NCBI GenBank assembly: GCA_015179125.1
Contig: WHVA01000438.1
Location: 32,919-96,918, forward strand
Length of the DNA: 64,000 nt
Direction of reading: 5' to 3'
Source: Gautieria morchelliformis
Taxonomy: Eukaryota; Basidiomycota; Agaricomycetes; Gomphales; Gomphaceae
Positions 1 to 10,017 of the stretch are shown in pieces. How positions within the stretch are numbered: the first letter of the stretch is position 1; every line of letters begins with the position of its first letter. The notes under the pieces are model-generated. The model was not told the DNA's origin. It made no database searches and saw nothing but the letters and a program-made list of their open reading frames with translations. Made by a program: the position numbers and the translations under genes.

Positions 1-1137
1 TCCGACCTGGAATTGGGTCCTCAAGTGTAGGGAGTAACTTCACCACGTTGAAGACGGGGTGGAGGCGGGACATGGACATTGGAAGTCGGAGGCGGTATGC
101 ATTCCGTCCAACCCTCTGCATCACTGTGAAGGGCCCAAGGTAGCGGTTGGCAAGCTTCTGCAAAGGGCGTGTGGTGCGGATGTCACTTGCATCTAGATAC
201 ACCTTGTCTCCAACTTGGTACTCCGGGGCAGGAACCCGGCGTTGGTTGTAGTACCTTGCCATGTCATCCTTGGCCTTCGCAAGGGCCGACTTGGCTTCCG
301 AAAGGGTGGAGTCCATGCGGTCTCGGAACTCATTGACCGTCTCGAGTCGGGACTCAGCCTGGCGCGGTTCAAAGCCCATCCGCGGGTGTCGTCCGGAGTC
401 AAGCATGAAGGGAGTCTGTTGTGTGGCGGAATGTACATGGTTGTTGTATTGGAATTCCGCCAGTGGAAGTAACTCATCCCAGTCATCCTGCCTCTCATGG
501 ACAAAGAGGCGGAGATATTGCTCCAACTCCTGATTGACCCGTTCTGTCTGTCCGTCACCTGTGGATGGTATGCTGTGGTGGTGGCCAGCTTTATGCCAAG
601 CAGGTGGTAGAGCTCCCGAGTCAATTATGGGACAAATTGCGGACCTCGGTCGGAAACAACTTGCTTCGGGAGCCCATGCAACTTCCAGACATGTGCAAGG
701 AACAGGCGGGCCGCTCCGAGGGCTGTGATCATCGTGTGCGTTGGAATGAAGTGGGACACCTTGCTTACCGAATCCACGACGTTCATGATCGCGTCGTAGC
801 CATGAGACTCTGGGAGTTCAACGATGAAGTCGACACTGATGGTGTCCCAGCGGGATTCAGGAATCGGGAGTGGAACAAGTTCTCCGATGGCGGATGTCGT
901 TGCGCTTTGGTTCGGAGGCAAAGGTTGCATGTCTTCACGTATTGTCCAATGTAGCGGGACATCTGAGGCCACCAGTAATTCCGAGCCACTAACTCCAGCG
1001 TCTTCCACCTGCCAGCATGCCCAGCGACCCGTGTGTCATGGTGCTGGGACACGATGCAGCGGCGGAGGTTCGCCCCACCTGGAACATAGACCTTGCCTCT
1101 GAAGTGGAGCAGTCCATCACATTTGGACCATTCCGCT
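1..1137 (-). pseudogene. Element A integrase, 3' part of pol (frameshifted)
   Basis: Reading on the minus strand, the fragment contains the integrase zinc-finger spacing (HHDTRVAGH followed by CNLC), then the core with SVDFIVELP (first catalytic Asp) and VSDRGPQF (second Asp), and then the C-terminal part with NERQDDW-type sequence. It lies in at least three reading frames: a shift near 880-890, just after the zinc finger, and another near 625, where the motif around the third catalytic residue is garbled compared with a normal TDGQTERVN. The start of the window cuts it before the chromodomain. The product would have inserted retroelement cDNA into the genome; this copy cannot. Confidence 0.88.
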
Positions 1138-2023
1138 TTTAGATTAAAATGTTAATTAGTGCCTTTTTATCAAATGAAATCTGTTGCTTAGTGGTTGAAA
1201 CCACTATGTTTGCCTCCCCTCTGTGTGCTGACTAAGCCCTTCGGGGCGCGTGCAACACTGATGAATGAGGGTCATGTGACCGTGTCGACAGAAGAACAGT
1301 GTCGATCCAAGGGATAGTCAAATCAAAAGCGTTCACTTTTAAGGTAGTATAGAGTAAACAGTGATAGTAGACTCTCAACGAAGATTTGGAATAAACTGTT
1401 AAGAATTGAGCTCTGTAACTATCAAACAAGATTACAGCAATTTCAGGAGGCAGAAAAAATCGATTCTGGATAATTTTGTTCATACATTTGTACTAGCTAT
1501 TTATACTATGTTGATAGTAACTTCTAGTGTTCAAGATATTGGATGGATGGGTCGAAAAACTACTTTGTAGCTAAGGGGTGACTAATTTATAGTCATAAAG
1601 TCATAGGGTGATGGGGATAGTGTCAGGATTGTCTGGGCTTTGAAATAGAGATTTGTACCTAGTATACAAAGCCCCTGTCCACATGTTGTTAGGATAGTAA
1701 TCAGTCAGACGTGTCATGGGATTCAAATAGAAAATGGATTTTGATTTTACTCTGCCCAGCATATATGCTGGGCTTGGAGATGGGGCCGCTGTCTCTGTGC
1801 CTCTCTTGTGTGGCAGCTGATTGAGTATATGTGTTGCAGATGACTTTCTCAGGTCACTCCACAACACCCTGTACCCCTGCGCAGTCTACTATTCTCTGCG
1901 GCGTTTGGTGCCCGTACCCCTCGGTACCTATGGCCTGGCGCCTGTCGATGTCATGGCTGATACCATCACCCGATAGGCGCGCCGTCCCTGATCGACCGCA
2001 CGTGGCCGACGCTCGAACTCCTG

Positions 2024-2050
2024 TATATTACCCGATCTATGGGTAATATA
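2024..2050. repeat. Short hairpin in the 1.08-kb insertion
   Basis: TATATTACCC (2024-2033) and GGGTAATATA (2041-2050) form perfect 10-bp arms around a 7-base loop. Its role is unknown. Confidence 0.6.
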
Positions 2051-2108
2051 GCGTGTCGTAAAATTCGTGTGATCGTCGTCTGCACCGACGTCTATCGTGA
2101 ATGTAGTT

Positions 2109-2166
2109 TGTGTTTCTTTTGATTTTTCTTTTGTTTTTCTTTTGTTTTTCTTTTGTTTTTCTATTA
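2109..2166. repeat. Pyrimidine-rich simple repeat
   Basis: An imperfect tandem repeat with unit CTTTTGTTTTT, about four to five copies, lies near the right end of the 1.08-kb insertion. It is low-complexity sequence. Confidence 0.7.
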
Positions 2167-2225
2167 GTTTCTTTTTATATATAAATGATTTGAGTAAGAT
2201 AATTGCGTTTATCACAACATCCGCT

Positions 2226-3030
2226 GCCCGTACAGACCGTGAGTGCCCTTTCCGAAGTTCTTCCACCACCTTCACCACCGACTCCTCCTTCTCTCCATTC
2301 CGGTACTGCCTCCGGATGTCCCCGAGCATTTCCGCTTCCGCCCCAACTGCAGTCACTCCCTCTAGGGCACGCATTGCAAAGAGACTTGGGTGGAGCAGTG
2401 TTATATCCGCGGTGTCTCCACTTCCGCTTCCATGATCCGCACGGCGGGATAGGGCATCGGGCTTGCCCATGGTGTGGCCGGGGCGGTGGTAGAGCATGAA
2501 GTCGAACCGGGACAGGTGTAGGGACCACCATGCTTGGCGTCGGTTCAACTTCTTTGACGTGCGGAAGTACTCGAGGTTCTTGTGGTCTGTCAAGATCTCA
2601 AATGGGCATAGGGCACCCTCGAGGAAGTGTCGCCACTCTTCCAGCGCTCGGATGATTGCTAGTATCTCCTTGTCATGGATCTCATAGTTCCGCTCAACCG
2701 GACTAAGGCTTTTAGAGAAAAAGGCAATCGGATGCCACCCCCCACCATCTTCCGATGACTGTTGCGAGAAGACCGCTCCGGTAGCTGTGTCGGAAGAATC
2801 TGCCTCGACTCGATAAGGGCAAGAGTCGTCGGGAAAGATCAGGACCGGGGCAGAAGTGATCAGCTCCTTGAGTTTGTCAAAGGAGGCCTGTTCCGGCTCT
2901 CCCCACCGCCACCCAACCTCCTTCTTGGTGAGGTCGAAGAGGGCACGGGCGTGGCAGGAGAAGTCCTTGATGAACCGCCGGTAGAAATTGACAAACCCAA
3001 TGAAGGACTGGACCTCCTTCTTGTTCCGCG
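2226..3030 (-). pseudogene. Element A RNase H / connection domain of pol
   Basis: This minus-strand segment continues from the RT fragment on the other side of the solo LTR at 3031-3718. It begins at NKKEVQSFIGFVNFYRRFI (thumb/connection) and carries the Ty3-type RNase H: VEADSSDTATGAV (first Asp), HDKEILAIIRALEEW (Glu) and LTDHKNLEYF (Asp). The catalytic residues therefore look preserved. It ends at the 1.08-kb insertion. The enzyme would degrade the RNA strand during reverse transcription; this copy is cut on both sides. Confidence 0.88.
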
Positions 3031-3718
3031 TGTTACGTATCGAGATTTCCACTAAGTCGGAACTGGAAAGGACAGCAGCTTCAACTTATAGGTTGCACCC
3101 CCAATGAACTATTGTCCTAGGTATTTCGGAAATGAGTCGGAAGTCGGAAAGTACTGGACCAAAGGTTTGGTTGGAACTTGAGTCGGAACTGAGGCGGAAG
3201 GCGGAAGACGGAGGGCTGAGAGAGACTGAGATCTTGCTAGACTCGCTGTGCTAAGAACAGGAGATGGAGCGAAGGAAATCAAGTATCGAAGGTGATTATC
3301 TGATTGCAGAATAACAGACATACATGAGGGGGTTTTATACAAAGCGCAGAACAACAAGTAATGGTATTGTACTAAGCAAATTCCAGAGGAAGCGGAAGTC
3401 GAGTAGACAATGTGTGGGAACTAACTGTTGGGAACAATGGGACTACAAGGGGGTTCAGGGTAAGGTAGAACAATGCAAAGAACAAGGGGTTGGGAAAACA
3501 TATCTGACAACGAACTACATTGGTGACTGGAGATATGGTTTTGATGGATGATGAAGCGGGTCCGGTGGGTCCGAGTAATAGAGTCGAAAGAACAAGGGAA
3601 ATGTACAATGGGCGGAACGTCAGAAATATCGGAGGGGCGGAATGTATTGCGGAATATCGGGGGGGCGGAATGTGTGGCGGAACTGAGGGTCGGAAGTCAG
3701 AAATGAACGGTCGTAACA
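3031..3718 (-). mobile_element. Solo LTR, family S (copy 1)
   Basis: The 688-bp sequence starts TGTTACGTATCG and ends GTCGTAACA. It sits precisely inside pol of element A, at a point where element B is continuous. The flanks are CCGCG (3026-3030) and CCGTG (3719-3723), a 5-bp target duplication with one later substitution. A TATA-like TATAAAA on the minus strand suggests that the LTR's sense strand is minus. No internal retroelement sequence accompanies it, so it is a solo LTR left by recombination. A second copy is at 6712-7395. Confidence 0.93.
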
Positions 3719-5402
3719 CCGTGGCACAGGCCAATCCGATACACCGGAAACTTTGACTGGGTCCATTTCCACCTTTCCCTCCGACACAATCAGCCCAAGA
3801 TACTCTATCCGCATCCGCTCAAATTCACACTTTTCCGGATTGAGACACAGGTTGTATTCCCGGAGCCGTTCCAGCACTCTCCACACACTTCCCGATGTTT
3901 GGACATTGTCTTTGTGAAGATGAGGATGTCATCGAGGTAGACGCAGGCAACCCCTTCTGCTATCATGTCACGGAAAATGTCATTCATCATCGTCTGGAAT
4001 GTGGCGGGACTGTTGGTGAGGCCAAAGAACATGACCTGTGGCTCAAAGAGTCCTTGGTTGGTGCGGAATGCGGCCTTCCACTCGTCTCCCTCCTGGATCC
4101 GAACATTATTGAAGCCCGAGTGGACATCCAGCTTAGTGAAGTACCTTGCCCCGCGGAGTTGTGTGATTAGTTTGGAAATGAGTGGAATGGGGTATCGGTT
4201 CTTGATCGTGATCGCATTCAAGGCCCGGTAGTCCTGCACAAGCCTGAGCGAGCCGTCCTTCTTCTTGATGAAGAACACCGGAGATGCCATGGGTGACTTG
4301 GAGGGGCGGATCCTCCCTGTACGGAGGTTTTCTGCAAGGAATGCATCGAGATCTACCTGCTCCTTGGGTGACAGCGGGTAGACCTTGCAGTTGGTGGGCT
4401 TTGACCCGGGTTCCAATTTGATGGCATGGTCCCACAGCTTTCTGGAGGCAGGGCATCAAATGACTCCTTGGCCAAGACATCCTCGAACTCCCACAGGTAC
4501 TCTGGAATTTCCACCTCCGCTTTATCATGCTTCTTGGAGGCTTCAGCAAGGCGTTGCGAAATGTTTCCGGTGGCGCGGATGTGTTCCGCTTCCGGTGGAA
4601 GGTTTACATACAGCAAGCGTCCCACTCCGCCAGAGTCTCTTCCGGGCTGAGTCGGATGACATCGGGATTGGGATCGGAATTGTAATTGGAAGTGGCATCC
4701 GGATCAAATTCCGCTTCCGAGTCTTCTTCTGCAAGCAGTGGATGGGGGCCAGAAGACATGTCTGTATGAGCCGTTCGGTCTTCCGCTGCTCCTGGCGCTC
4801 CTTCCGCATTTCTGACCGGCACATGTGACACTTGGCTGGGCACCGACTCATCAGCACCTTCCGAGTCTGCCAATTATCTCCTGGTTGTGCTCCTGGAGCC
4901 AGGTAAACCCGAGGATGATGTCTTGCTTCCCCAGGCTGGTCACTGCAAAGGAAGTGCGTTCTGTGTGCCCATCATAGCGGAGAATCGTGTCTACTATCGC
5001 CATGATGGACCCTGCCCATTGGGGCTTCCATCCACATTGAACACCGGGATTGCACGTTGCAACTTCCGCGTGGTCAGTCGGTTCTGTTCCACATAGTCCC
5101 GGTCTATAAACTGACCAGTGGCCCCGCAATCGACAAGGGCGGGTCCGGATTTGACTTCCGCAGTATCTGTTGTCTGGATCTCCACCTTAATGACTAGTGA
5201 CTTGGGGCCAGGGGTGGAAGCAACAACATAGCGCTTCGGGAGGTGTCTCTCCCAAGGGCGGATGCGGGATGGACGGGGTGTCGGGTTTGGTTTTTGTGTG
5301 ACTTTATCCGGTGGGTCTGTACGAACGAGGGGAGTGGGGGGTTTTCATTCTCTACTTCAAGACAGGCAAACCAGTTATGTACAGGCAGCAGGGGCACACA
5401 TC
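3719..5402 (-). pseudogene. Element A protease-reverse transcriptase part of pol
   Basis: From right to left (5' to 3') it holds an aspartic protease with ALVDCGATGQF (catalytic Asp in DCGA, the variant seen in elements A and B), a spacer rich in acidic residues, and then RT with [30 protein letters not shown] and [10 protein letters not shown]. The YLDD catalytic box is intact. It is broken by a one-base deletion at the protease-RT junction (DALPPES, where B continues in frame) and a frameshift after the YLDD region near 3880. The pol frame opens about 12 bases before gag ends, in the -1 frame. Confidence 0.9.
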
Positions 5403-6711
5403 TCACCCGCTGCACGTCACAAAATCCGACGCATCTTCCACTCCCGATGCACCATGTTCCGCATTTTCGGAAACTCCTTCCGCAGAGGGCACTCCGCTCA
5501 TGTCCGCGAGTGCGAGGACCTCTGGAAGGAGCTCGAGTTTCTCCTCCGTGGTCATAAGCCAGATGTCAAAGGCTTGGGGGCACTCGCGAGCATAGTGACC
5601 TGGTTGTCGGCATCGGAAGCAGGTGATAGTTCTGTGGCCTTTTCCACGCATGCGGTCAACATCCATTGGGGCAGGGCCACTTTTCGAGGGAGGAGGGCTA
5701 TGGTTCCTAATAGGAGCAGGCGGAGCAACCACCGGAAATATTTTCCGTGTGGGAGTGAATGCACTTCCGAGTTTTGGCATAGGTGGAGTAGGACGAGTGG
5801 AACTGCGTGTCATGTTCCGGTTTGTCTCCACGAAGGCCTCATTTACTTCCTGTTCCGGGACACCCTCTGCGCAGCGTGGTACCACCCTTCTGGGTCATCA
5901 AAATCCGGAGCTCCATCCCCAAGCAGCGCGACTTGGTTCTGGAGTGTAGGATCAAGTCCCCGTCGGAATTTGATGACGATCGTCTTGTCGTCGTCATACT
6001 CCGCAAGGTCAATGAGCTCCTGGAAGCGATTGATGTAGTCATCGACCATATCCTTGGCCTGGTACCAGCTTGTCCCCTCGAGCTTCGCAAGGGCTGTGAG
6101 CTGCTCGTTTTTCGGGCAGAACTGGTCGGAAAATGTTTTCTCGAAGGCGTCCCAGTCCCGGAAGTAGTTCCCCTTGCCCTTTGCTTCATGTCGGATCACC
6201 TTGTTTGCAAAACGGGCTGTGCGGTCCGACTTGAAAAAGGACAATGCCCAGTGGATCCGAGCCTGGTCGTTCGGAAAGAGGTCTCCGACAATTGCGAAGT
6301 AGATGCTGCATGTGTTGAAGAATGCGTGTCCCTTCTCCCGATGTCTGTCAAAGTCCGCCGGAGTTGCGGGTTTGACCTTTGCTAACTTCGCCGACATCCT
6401 CTCTTACGCTGCTCCTGCTTTTCCAAAATCCGGATCATCCAGCATTTCATTTCCACCACCTTGTGGAATATCTAACTTAGCCAAAATCGCTTGTAAGGCT
6501 GTTTCAATCGCATCGGTCTTCATCCGGTTCCGCGTCAATTCCTCCTCCATATTCCGAAGACGATTGTCCGGATCCATGTCGGAAGGAGAAATATGGGACG
6601 GGATTTCCGGGGTTGGGAGCTCGACGTAAGAAGAGGGGCTGTCGTACGCTGTGTGTGCGGAAGAGGTCACGATCTCCGAGTCGCTGTCTCCGATTCCGAA
6701 CGCACCTATGG
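5403..6711 (-). pseudogene. Element A gag (capsid and nucleocapsid)
   Basis: The N-terminal part (FGIGDSDSEIV...) is cut off from its upstream leader by the solo LTR at 6712-7395. A GAA-to-TAA change at about 6404 (AAEERM in B) separates it from the capsid region starting MSAKLAKVKPATPADFDRHREKG. The nucleocapsid zinc knuckle CFRCRQPGHYAREC (CX2CX4HX4C) is intact near 5620. At least one frameshift lies between capsid and knuckle. Gag would package element RNA; this copy is inactive. Confidence 0.9.
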
Positions 6712-7395
6712 TGTTACGTATCGAGATTTCCACTAAGTCGGAACTGGAAAGGACAGCGGCTTCAACTCATAGGTTGCGCCCCCGATGAACTATCATCCTA
6801 AGTATTTCGGAATTGAGTTGGAAGTCGGAAAGTACTGAGCCAAAGGTTTGGTCAGAACTTGGGTCGGAACTGAGGCGGAAGACGGAAGACGGAAGGAGAC
6901 TGAGATCTTGCTAGACTCTCTGTGCTAAGAACAGGAGATGGAGCGAAGGAAATCAAGTATCGAAGGTGATTATCTGATTGCAGAATAACAGACATACATG
7001 AGGGGGTTTTATACAAAGCGCAGAACAACAAGTAATGGTATGGTACTAAGCAAATTCTGGAGGAAGCGAAAGTCGAGTAGAGAATGTGTGGGAACTAACT
7101 ATTGGGGACAATGGGACTACAAGGGGGTTTCAGGGTAAGGTAGAACAATGGCAAAGAACAAGGGGTCGGGAAAACATATCTGACAATGAACTACAAGGGT
7201 GACCGGATTTATGGTTTTGATGGATGATGAAACGGGTCCGGTGGGTCCGAGTAATAGAGTCGAAAGACCAAGGGAATAGAACAATGGGCGGAATGTCGGA
7301 AATGTCGGAGGGGCGGAATGTGTTGCGGAAATATCGCAGGGGCGGAATGTGTGGCGGAACTGAGGGTCGGAAGTCGGAAATGAACGGTCGTAACA
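6712..7395 (-). mobile_element. Solo LTR, family S (copy 2)
   Basis: The 684-bp copy has the same termini as the LTR at 3031-3718 (TGTTACGTATCG...GTCGTAACA) and the same orientation. Its flanks are TATGG (6707-6711) and TATGG (7396-7400), a perfect 5-bp target duplication in the leader/gag start of element A. Removing the LTR and one TATGG restores a frame resembling the start of gag in element C. Confidence 0.95.
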
Positions 7396-7453
7396 TATGG
7401 CGAGAGCAACACGCCATACGACCGCCGGTCCTCTAGGGGAGAGACTTTTCTGC

Positions 7454-7943
7454 TGTAAGGGCAACCCTGGCTGGTTGTGGAGATCACACGACCACACAAC
7501 TGACAAGGGGAAATCCAAAGTATGTATAAATGAACAGAGTATACAAGAGAGGGGATTCTCACCTGACAAGGGGAAATCCAAAGAGAAAAGTCTAAGGACC
7601 CCCAATGTCAGCGAGCCCATATTATACTACGCTGCGCAGCCAGGGACAACACTTGGCACCCGCCATCAACCCTGCATACTCATGACCTCCCTGACCCTTG
7701 ATCGACCCTTGATGCCACCTATTACGCGAGTCGCTTGATTTCCGACACTGTTCCGAGAGTGGAAGTCGGAAATTGGAGTGGAACTGGCAAGGCGAACAGA
7801 ACTGGTGGAAGTTCTCCCAGAAGCGGAATCATTTCCGAAAGCGGAGGCGGAGATGGAATCGGAACTGGAAGCGGAGTCGGAAATGGAGTCGGAACTGGGT
7901 GTGGTGTCGGAACTGGAAATGGAAAACAGGGTGTCCCCTGACA
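7454..7943 (-). repeat. 5' LTR of element A
   Basis: The 490-bp LTR, read on minus, begins TGTCAGGGGACACC and ends GGTTGCCCTTACA. It matches the 490-bp 3' LTR of element B at 21062-21551. Its first 200 bp are unusually rich in TTCCGAC/TTCCGGT-type hexamers. The 3' LTR lies outside the window, so no target duplication can be scored. Confidence 0.93.
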
Positions 7944-7975
7944 GCTTGTCAACTTCGTAGGGTGTGCCCACTCAG
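7944..7975. other. Gap between element A LTR and the next LTR
   Basis: Only 32 bases. They may be the end of the neighbouring LTR or pre-insertion sequence; nothing else is visible. Confidence 0.4.
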
Positions 7976-8328
7976 TGTTCCACCCTAATTTCAGGACACA
8001 GGGCTCGGCTCAAAGCTGAGGATCAGGATTGATATCAGATAGGAGAGCTTAGTGTATGAGGAGCTAATTCCATATCTGAACTGAGGAACTAACATACAAG
8101 ATTGGGGGGTTTATATAGTAAAAGCAGGATGCAGGGTCAGGGCCATCAATGACCGGAACTAGCAGACAAGGGGGACAAAGGGATGAATATATGGGGACTA
8201 ACTAAGAAGAAATCAGAGGTGATGGAAAGGTATGAAGGGAAACCGAGCAAAGCCAACTGACCCTGAGTCTTCCTGAGCAAGTACCAAAGCTGAGGCTTTG
8301 GGACCAGACTTGGGTACAGATTGTAACA
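7976..8328 (-). repeat. 3' LTR of another retroelement, with polypurine tract
   Basis: On minus, a polypurine tract AAGGGGGAGGTAC (8329-8341) is followed directly by TGTTACAATCTG and an LTR-like sequence that probably ends GGTGGAACA at 7976. The left end is less certain and could extend to 7944, where element A begins. No pol sequence of this element is found to the right within the window; only the antisense gene at 8433 is present. Confidence 0.6.
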
Positions 8329-8388
8329 GTACCTCCCCCTTATGGCCGAACCCCCATAAGGCCATAAGCATCACCAGGTTTGGAGGCT

Positions 8389-8395
8389 TATATAA
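8389..8395 (+). promoter_or_regulatory. TATA box of the antisense coiled-coil gene
   Basis: TATATAA lies 38 bases upstream of the ATG at 8433 and just outside the LTR and polypurine tract. It points away from the LTR, giving the plus-strand gene a plausible core promoter of its own. Confidence 0.5.
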
Positions 8396-8834
8396 GCATT
8401 GTTTTGCGTCTAACTTCTTGCCTTCTCCCATCATGAGCAGGACTTTACGAAACATGTCAGGTGCTCAAGAAATCAACATCGCTGAAATTGATGAGCTCAA
8501 CGTCGAATTTGTGCAAGCTGAGCGCAAAGTGGAAGAGCATAAGAACACTCTTATGTAAAAACGATGACTTGCGCAGGAGCACAAGGAAGGGTTGGAAAAG
8601 AAATAGCTGGAGGATGCTCAAAAAGCCAAGGAGGAGCGGAAGGAATGGGAAGCACAGGCCAAAGCTGTGAAAAGAACCAACGAGGCCAAAAGGGCCAAGG
8701 ATGAATGGAAAGTGCAGGAGGCCAAAGCCAAGGCTGAAAAACGCAAGAAAATAGATGATGACTTGTGGGCTGAAAGACTTTGGCAAGCCAAGAAAACACC
8801 AGCTGAGCCTGAATGGCCGTTGCAGATCACTATT

Positions 8835-8949
8835 GTTAGAGAATCAAGCAAGATGATAGCAGGTTCCAACTGTGTAAGGAGCTAGTGTACAACACGTAGA
8901 AAACTAATGAACCGTATGACGTCAACATGACGTTGCTTGCATTCCAACA
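8835..8949 (-). repeat. 3' LTR of the gag-only copia element
   Basis: The 115-bp copy nearly matches that at 9902-10017. It is very short for an LTR. It contains a TGACGTCA-like palindromic stretch (ATGACGTCAACATGACGT). Confidence 0.93.
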
Positions 8950-9086
8950 CACCTCCTTGAGCGACGGCTTCTCGAGTGACAGAAAGTCGAAATGTAATCA
9001 GAACAAAGAAGCTGCGATTTTATCGCCCGTTTCCTCCTTCTTCGGTTTGGGACAATTGGACTTGTAATGACCTTTCTTGCCACAAC

Positions 9087-9735
9087 TCAAGTGATCTCGG
9101 AAAGTTGCTTCTTGATTTTCTTGTTCTTGACATCTTGTACAGAATAGATAGGTCTTGAGAGTTCTACGACATCTTCGTGGGTATTTTGTCGCACCTCCTC
9201 ATTCAAAAGACGGGTGATGACATTTGGAAGTGTGAGTTCATTCGGGGGCAGGTTGGCAAGCGTGACGATAAGTGTAGAATACAAACCTGGTAGTCTGGCA
9301 GTGAGTGCAAGAATGATGTCTTCATCAATAACTGTAACTCCAGCAGCGTCGAGACGGTATGCGGTATTTTTGACATCGGCTATCCATGAATTCATGACCT
9401 GGTTGTCCTGTTTCTTCATATACAGGAATTCACGGCGAAGGGCAAGGTTGGTCACAAATTGGCGAGCGCGATGGACTTGTTCAAGGTTCTCCCAAATCTC
9501 AGTTGGGTTACTGACCCGAGCATGAGGGAGTTGGGATGGTTCGATGTGGAGAATGATTTTCGCGCGGGCCACTTCTTGCTTCTTAACATAAGCATGAACG
9601 GCCTTGGAGCTGTCAGTGCCTGTGGGGCGACGCTCAGTCCCATCAACCACATCCCAAAGGTCCTTCTCAATGAGCAGGGCCTCCATCATATAATGCTAGT
9701 CTGCATAATTCTATTCAGCTTCTCAAACTGAGTCT
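9087..9735 (-). pseudogene. Copia gag (UBN2-type) in the non-autonomous element
   Basis: From the ATG at 9689 the frame encodes 200 aa: MEALLIEKDLWDVVDG, WENLEQVHRARQFVTN, LRREFLYMKKQDNQVMNSWI and LTARLPGLYSTLIVTLANLP, typical of copia Gag/UBN2 domains. Upstream, about 15 more codons (KLNR..NYAD-stop-HYM) can be read across one frameshift and a TAG where Trp is expected, so the true N terminus is damaged. Downstream, the zinc knuckle CGKKGHYKSNCP is visible at about 9050-9085 in another frame. The gag is therefore old, although the element's ends are intact. Confidence 0.85.
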
Positions 9736-9755
9736 CTGGCATGATTGCAAGTGAT

Positions 9756-9873
9756 TTGAGCTTTCGGTAGCCTCAACAATGGTGCACGCTTTCAGCAGGC
9801 ATGACTTTCGACAATTGAGCTTTCGGTAGGCTCAACAACAGTGCACGCTTTCGATAGGCGTGTCAACTTCGGC
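9756..9873. repeat. 59-bp direct duplication in the element's 5' leader
   Basis: Two imperfect tandem copies start at 9756 and 9815, each beginning TTGAGCTTTCGGTAG. They lie between the 5' LTR and gag of the gag-only copia element. Confidence 0.75.
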
Positions 9874-9901
9874 CTTGACAGGCAAGGGGTGTATGCAGTT
9901 G

Positions 9902-10017
9902 TGTTAGAGAATCAAGTGAGATGATAGCAGGTTCCAACTGTGTAAGGAGCTAGTGAACAACACATAGAAAACTAATGAATCGTATGACGTCAACATGACG
10001 TCGCTCACATTCCAACA
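9902..10017 (-). repeat. 5' LTR of the gag-only copia element
   Basis: The 116-bp copy starts TGTTGGAATGTGAGCGACG on minus and ends TCTAACA. It is followed by the ACTAT target duplication. Confidence 0.93.

Larger units (their letters stand above)
1138..2219. mobile_element. 1.08-kb insertion of unknown family inside element A pol
   Basis: Element B runs uninterrupted through the matching pol position, so this segment is an insertion. TCCGCT is present at both junctions (1132-1137 and 2220-2225), a probable 6-bp target duplication. I see no terminal inverted repeat and no recognisable coding domain. It contains T-rich tracts and a 10-bp-arm hairpin. On the minus strand the interrupted pol frame stays open for about 100 codons into the insertion, which is probably chance. 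It could be a solo LTR of an unknown element or a short non-LTR copy. Confidence 0.6.
1..7943 (-). mobile_element. Ty3/gypsy element A (chromodomain type), incomplete, with nested insertions
   Basis: On the minus strand the parts run 5' LTR (7454-7943), gag, protease, RT, RNase H, integrase, and the element leaves the window before its chromodomain and 3' LTR. It is collinear with element B at 16.1-21.6 kb: the first bases here match B's region just upstream of its chromodomain. Three insertions interrupt A: an unclassified 1.08-kb sequence (1138-2219) and two solo LTRs (3031-3718 and 6712-7395). Frameshifts and stops occur in every coding segment, so A is dead. The right flank at 7944 abuts another LTR region. 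Confidence 0.93.
8835..10017 (-). mobile_element. Complete gag-only (non-autonomous) Ty1/copia element
   Basis: Two near-identical terminal repeats (115 and 116 bp, TGTTGGAATG...TCTAACA on minus) flank 950 bp containing only a copia gag. ACTAT is duplicated exactly at both ends (8830-8834 and 10018-10022). No protease, integrase or RT is present. The size and content match the class called TR-GAG or LARD-like elements, which must be mobilised by an autonomous relative. The target was the plus-strand coiled-coil gene. Confidence 0.93.

Noticed and set aside
1928..2219. Natural fusion of pol with a 100-aa C-terminal extension
   Set aside because: The extension is the inserted 1.08-kb sequence read through from pol; B shows the normal continuation.
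7735..7988. Small secreted or repetitive peptides in the LTR
   Set aside because: They are translations of TTCCGAC-type hexamer repeats inside the element A LTR, mirrored in the B LTR.
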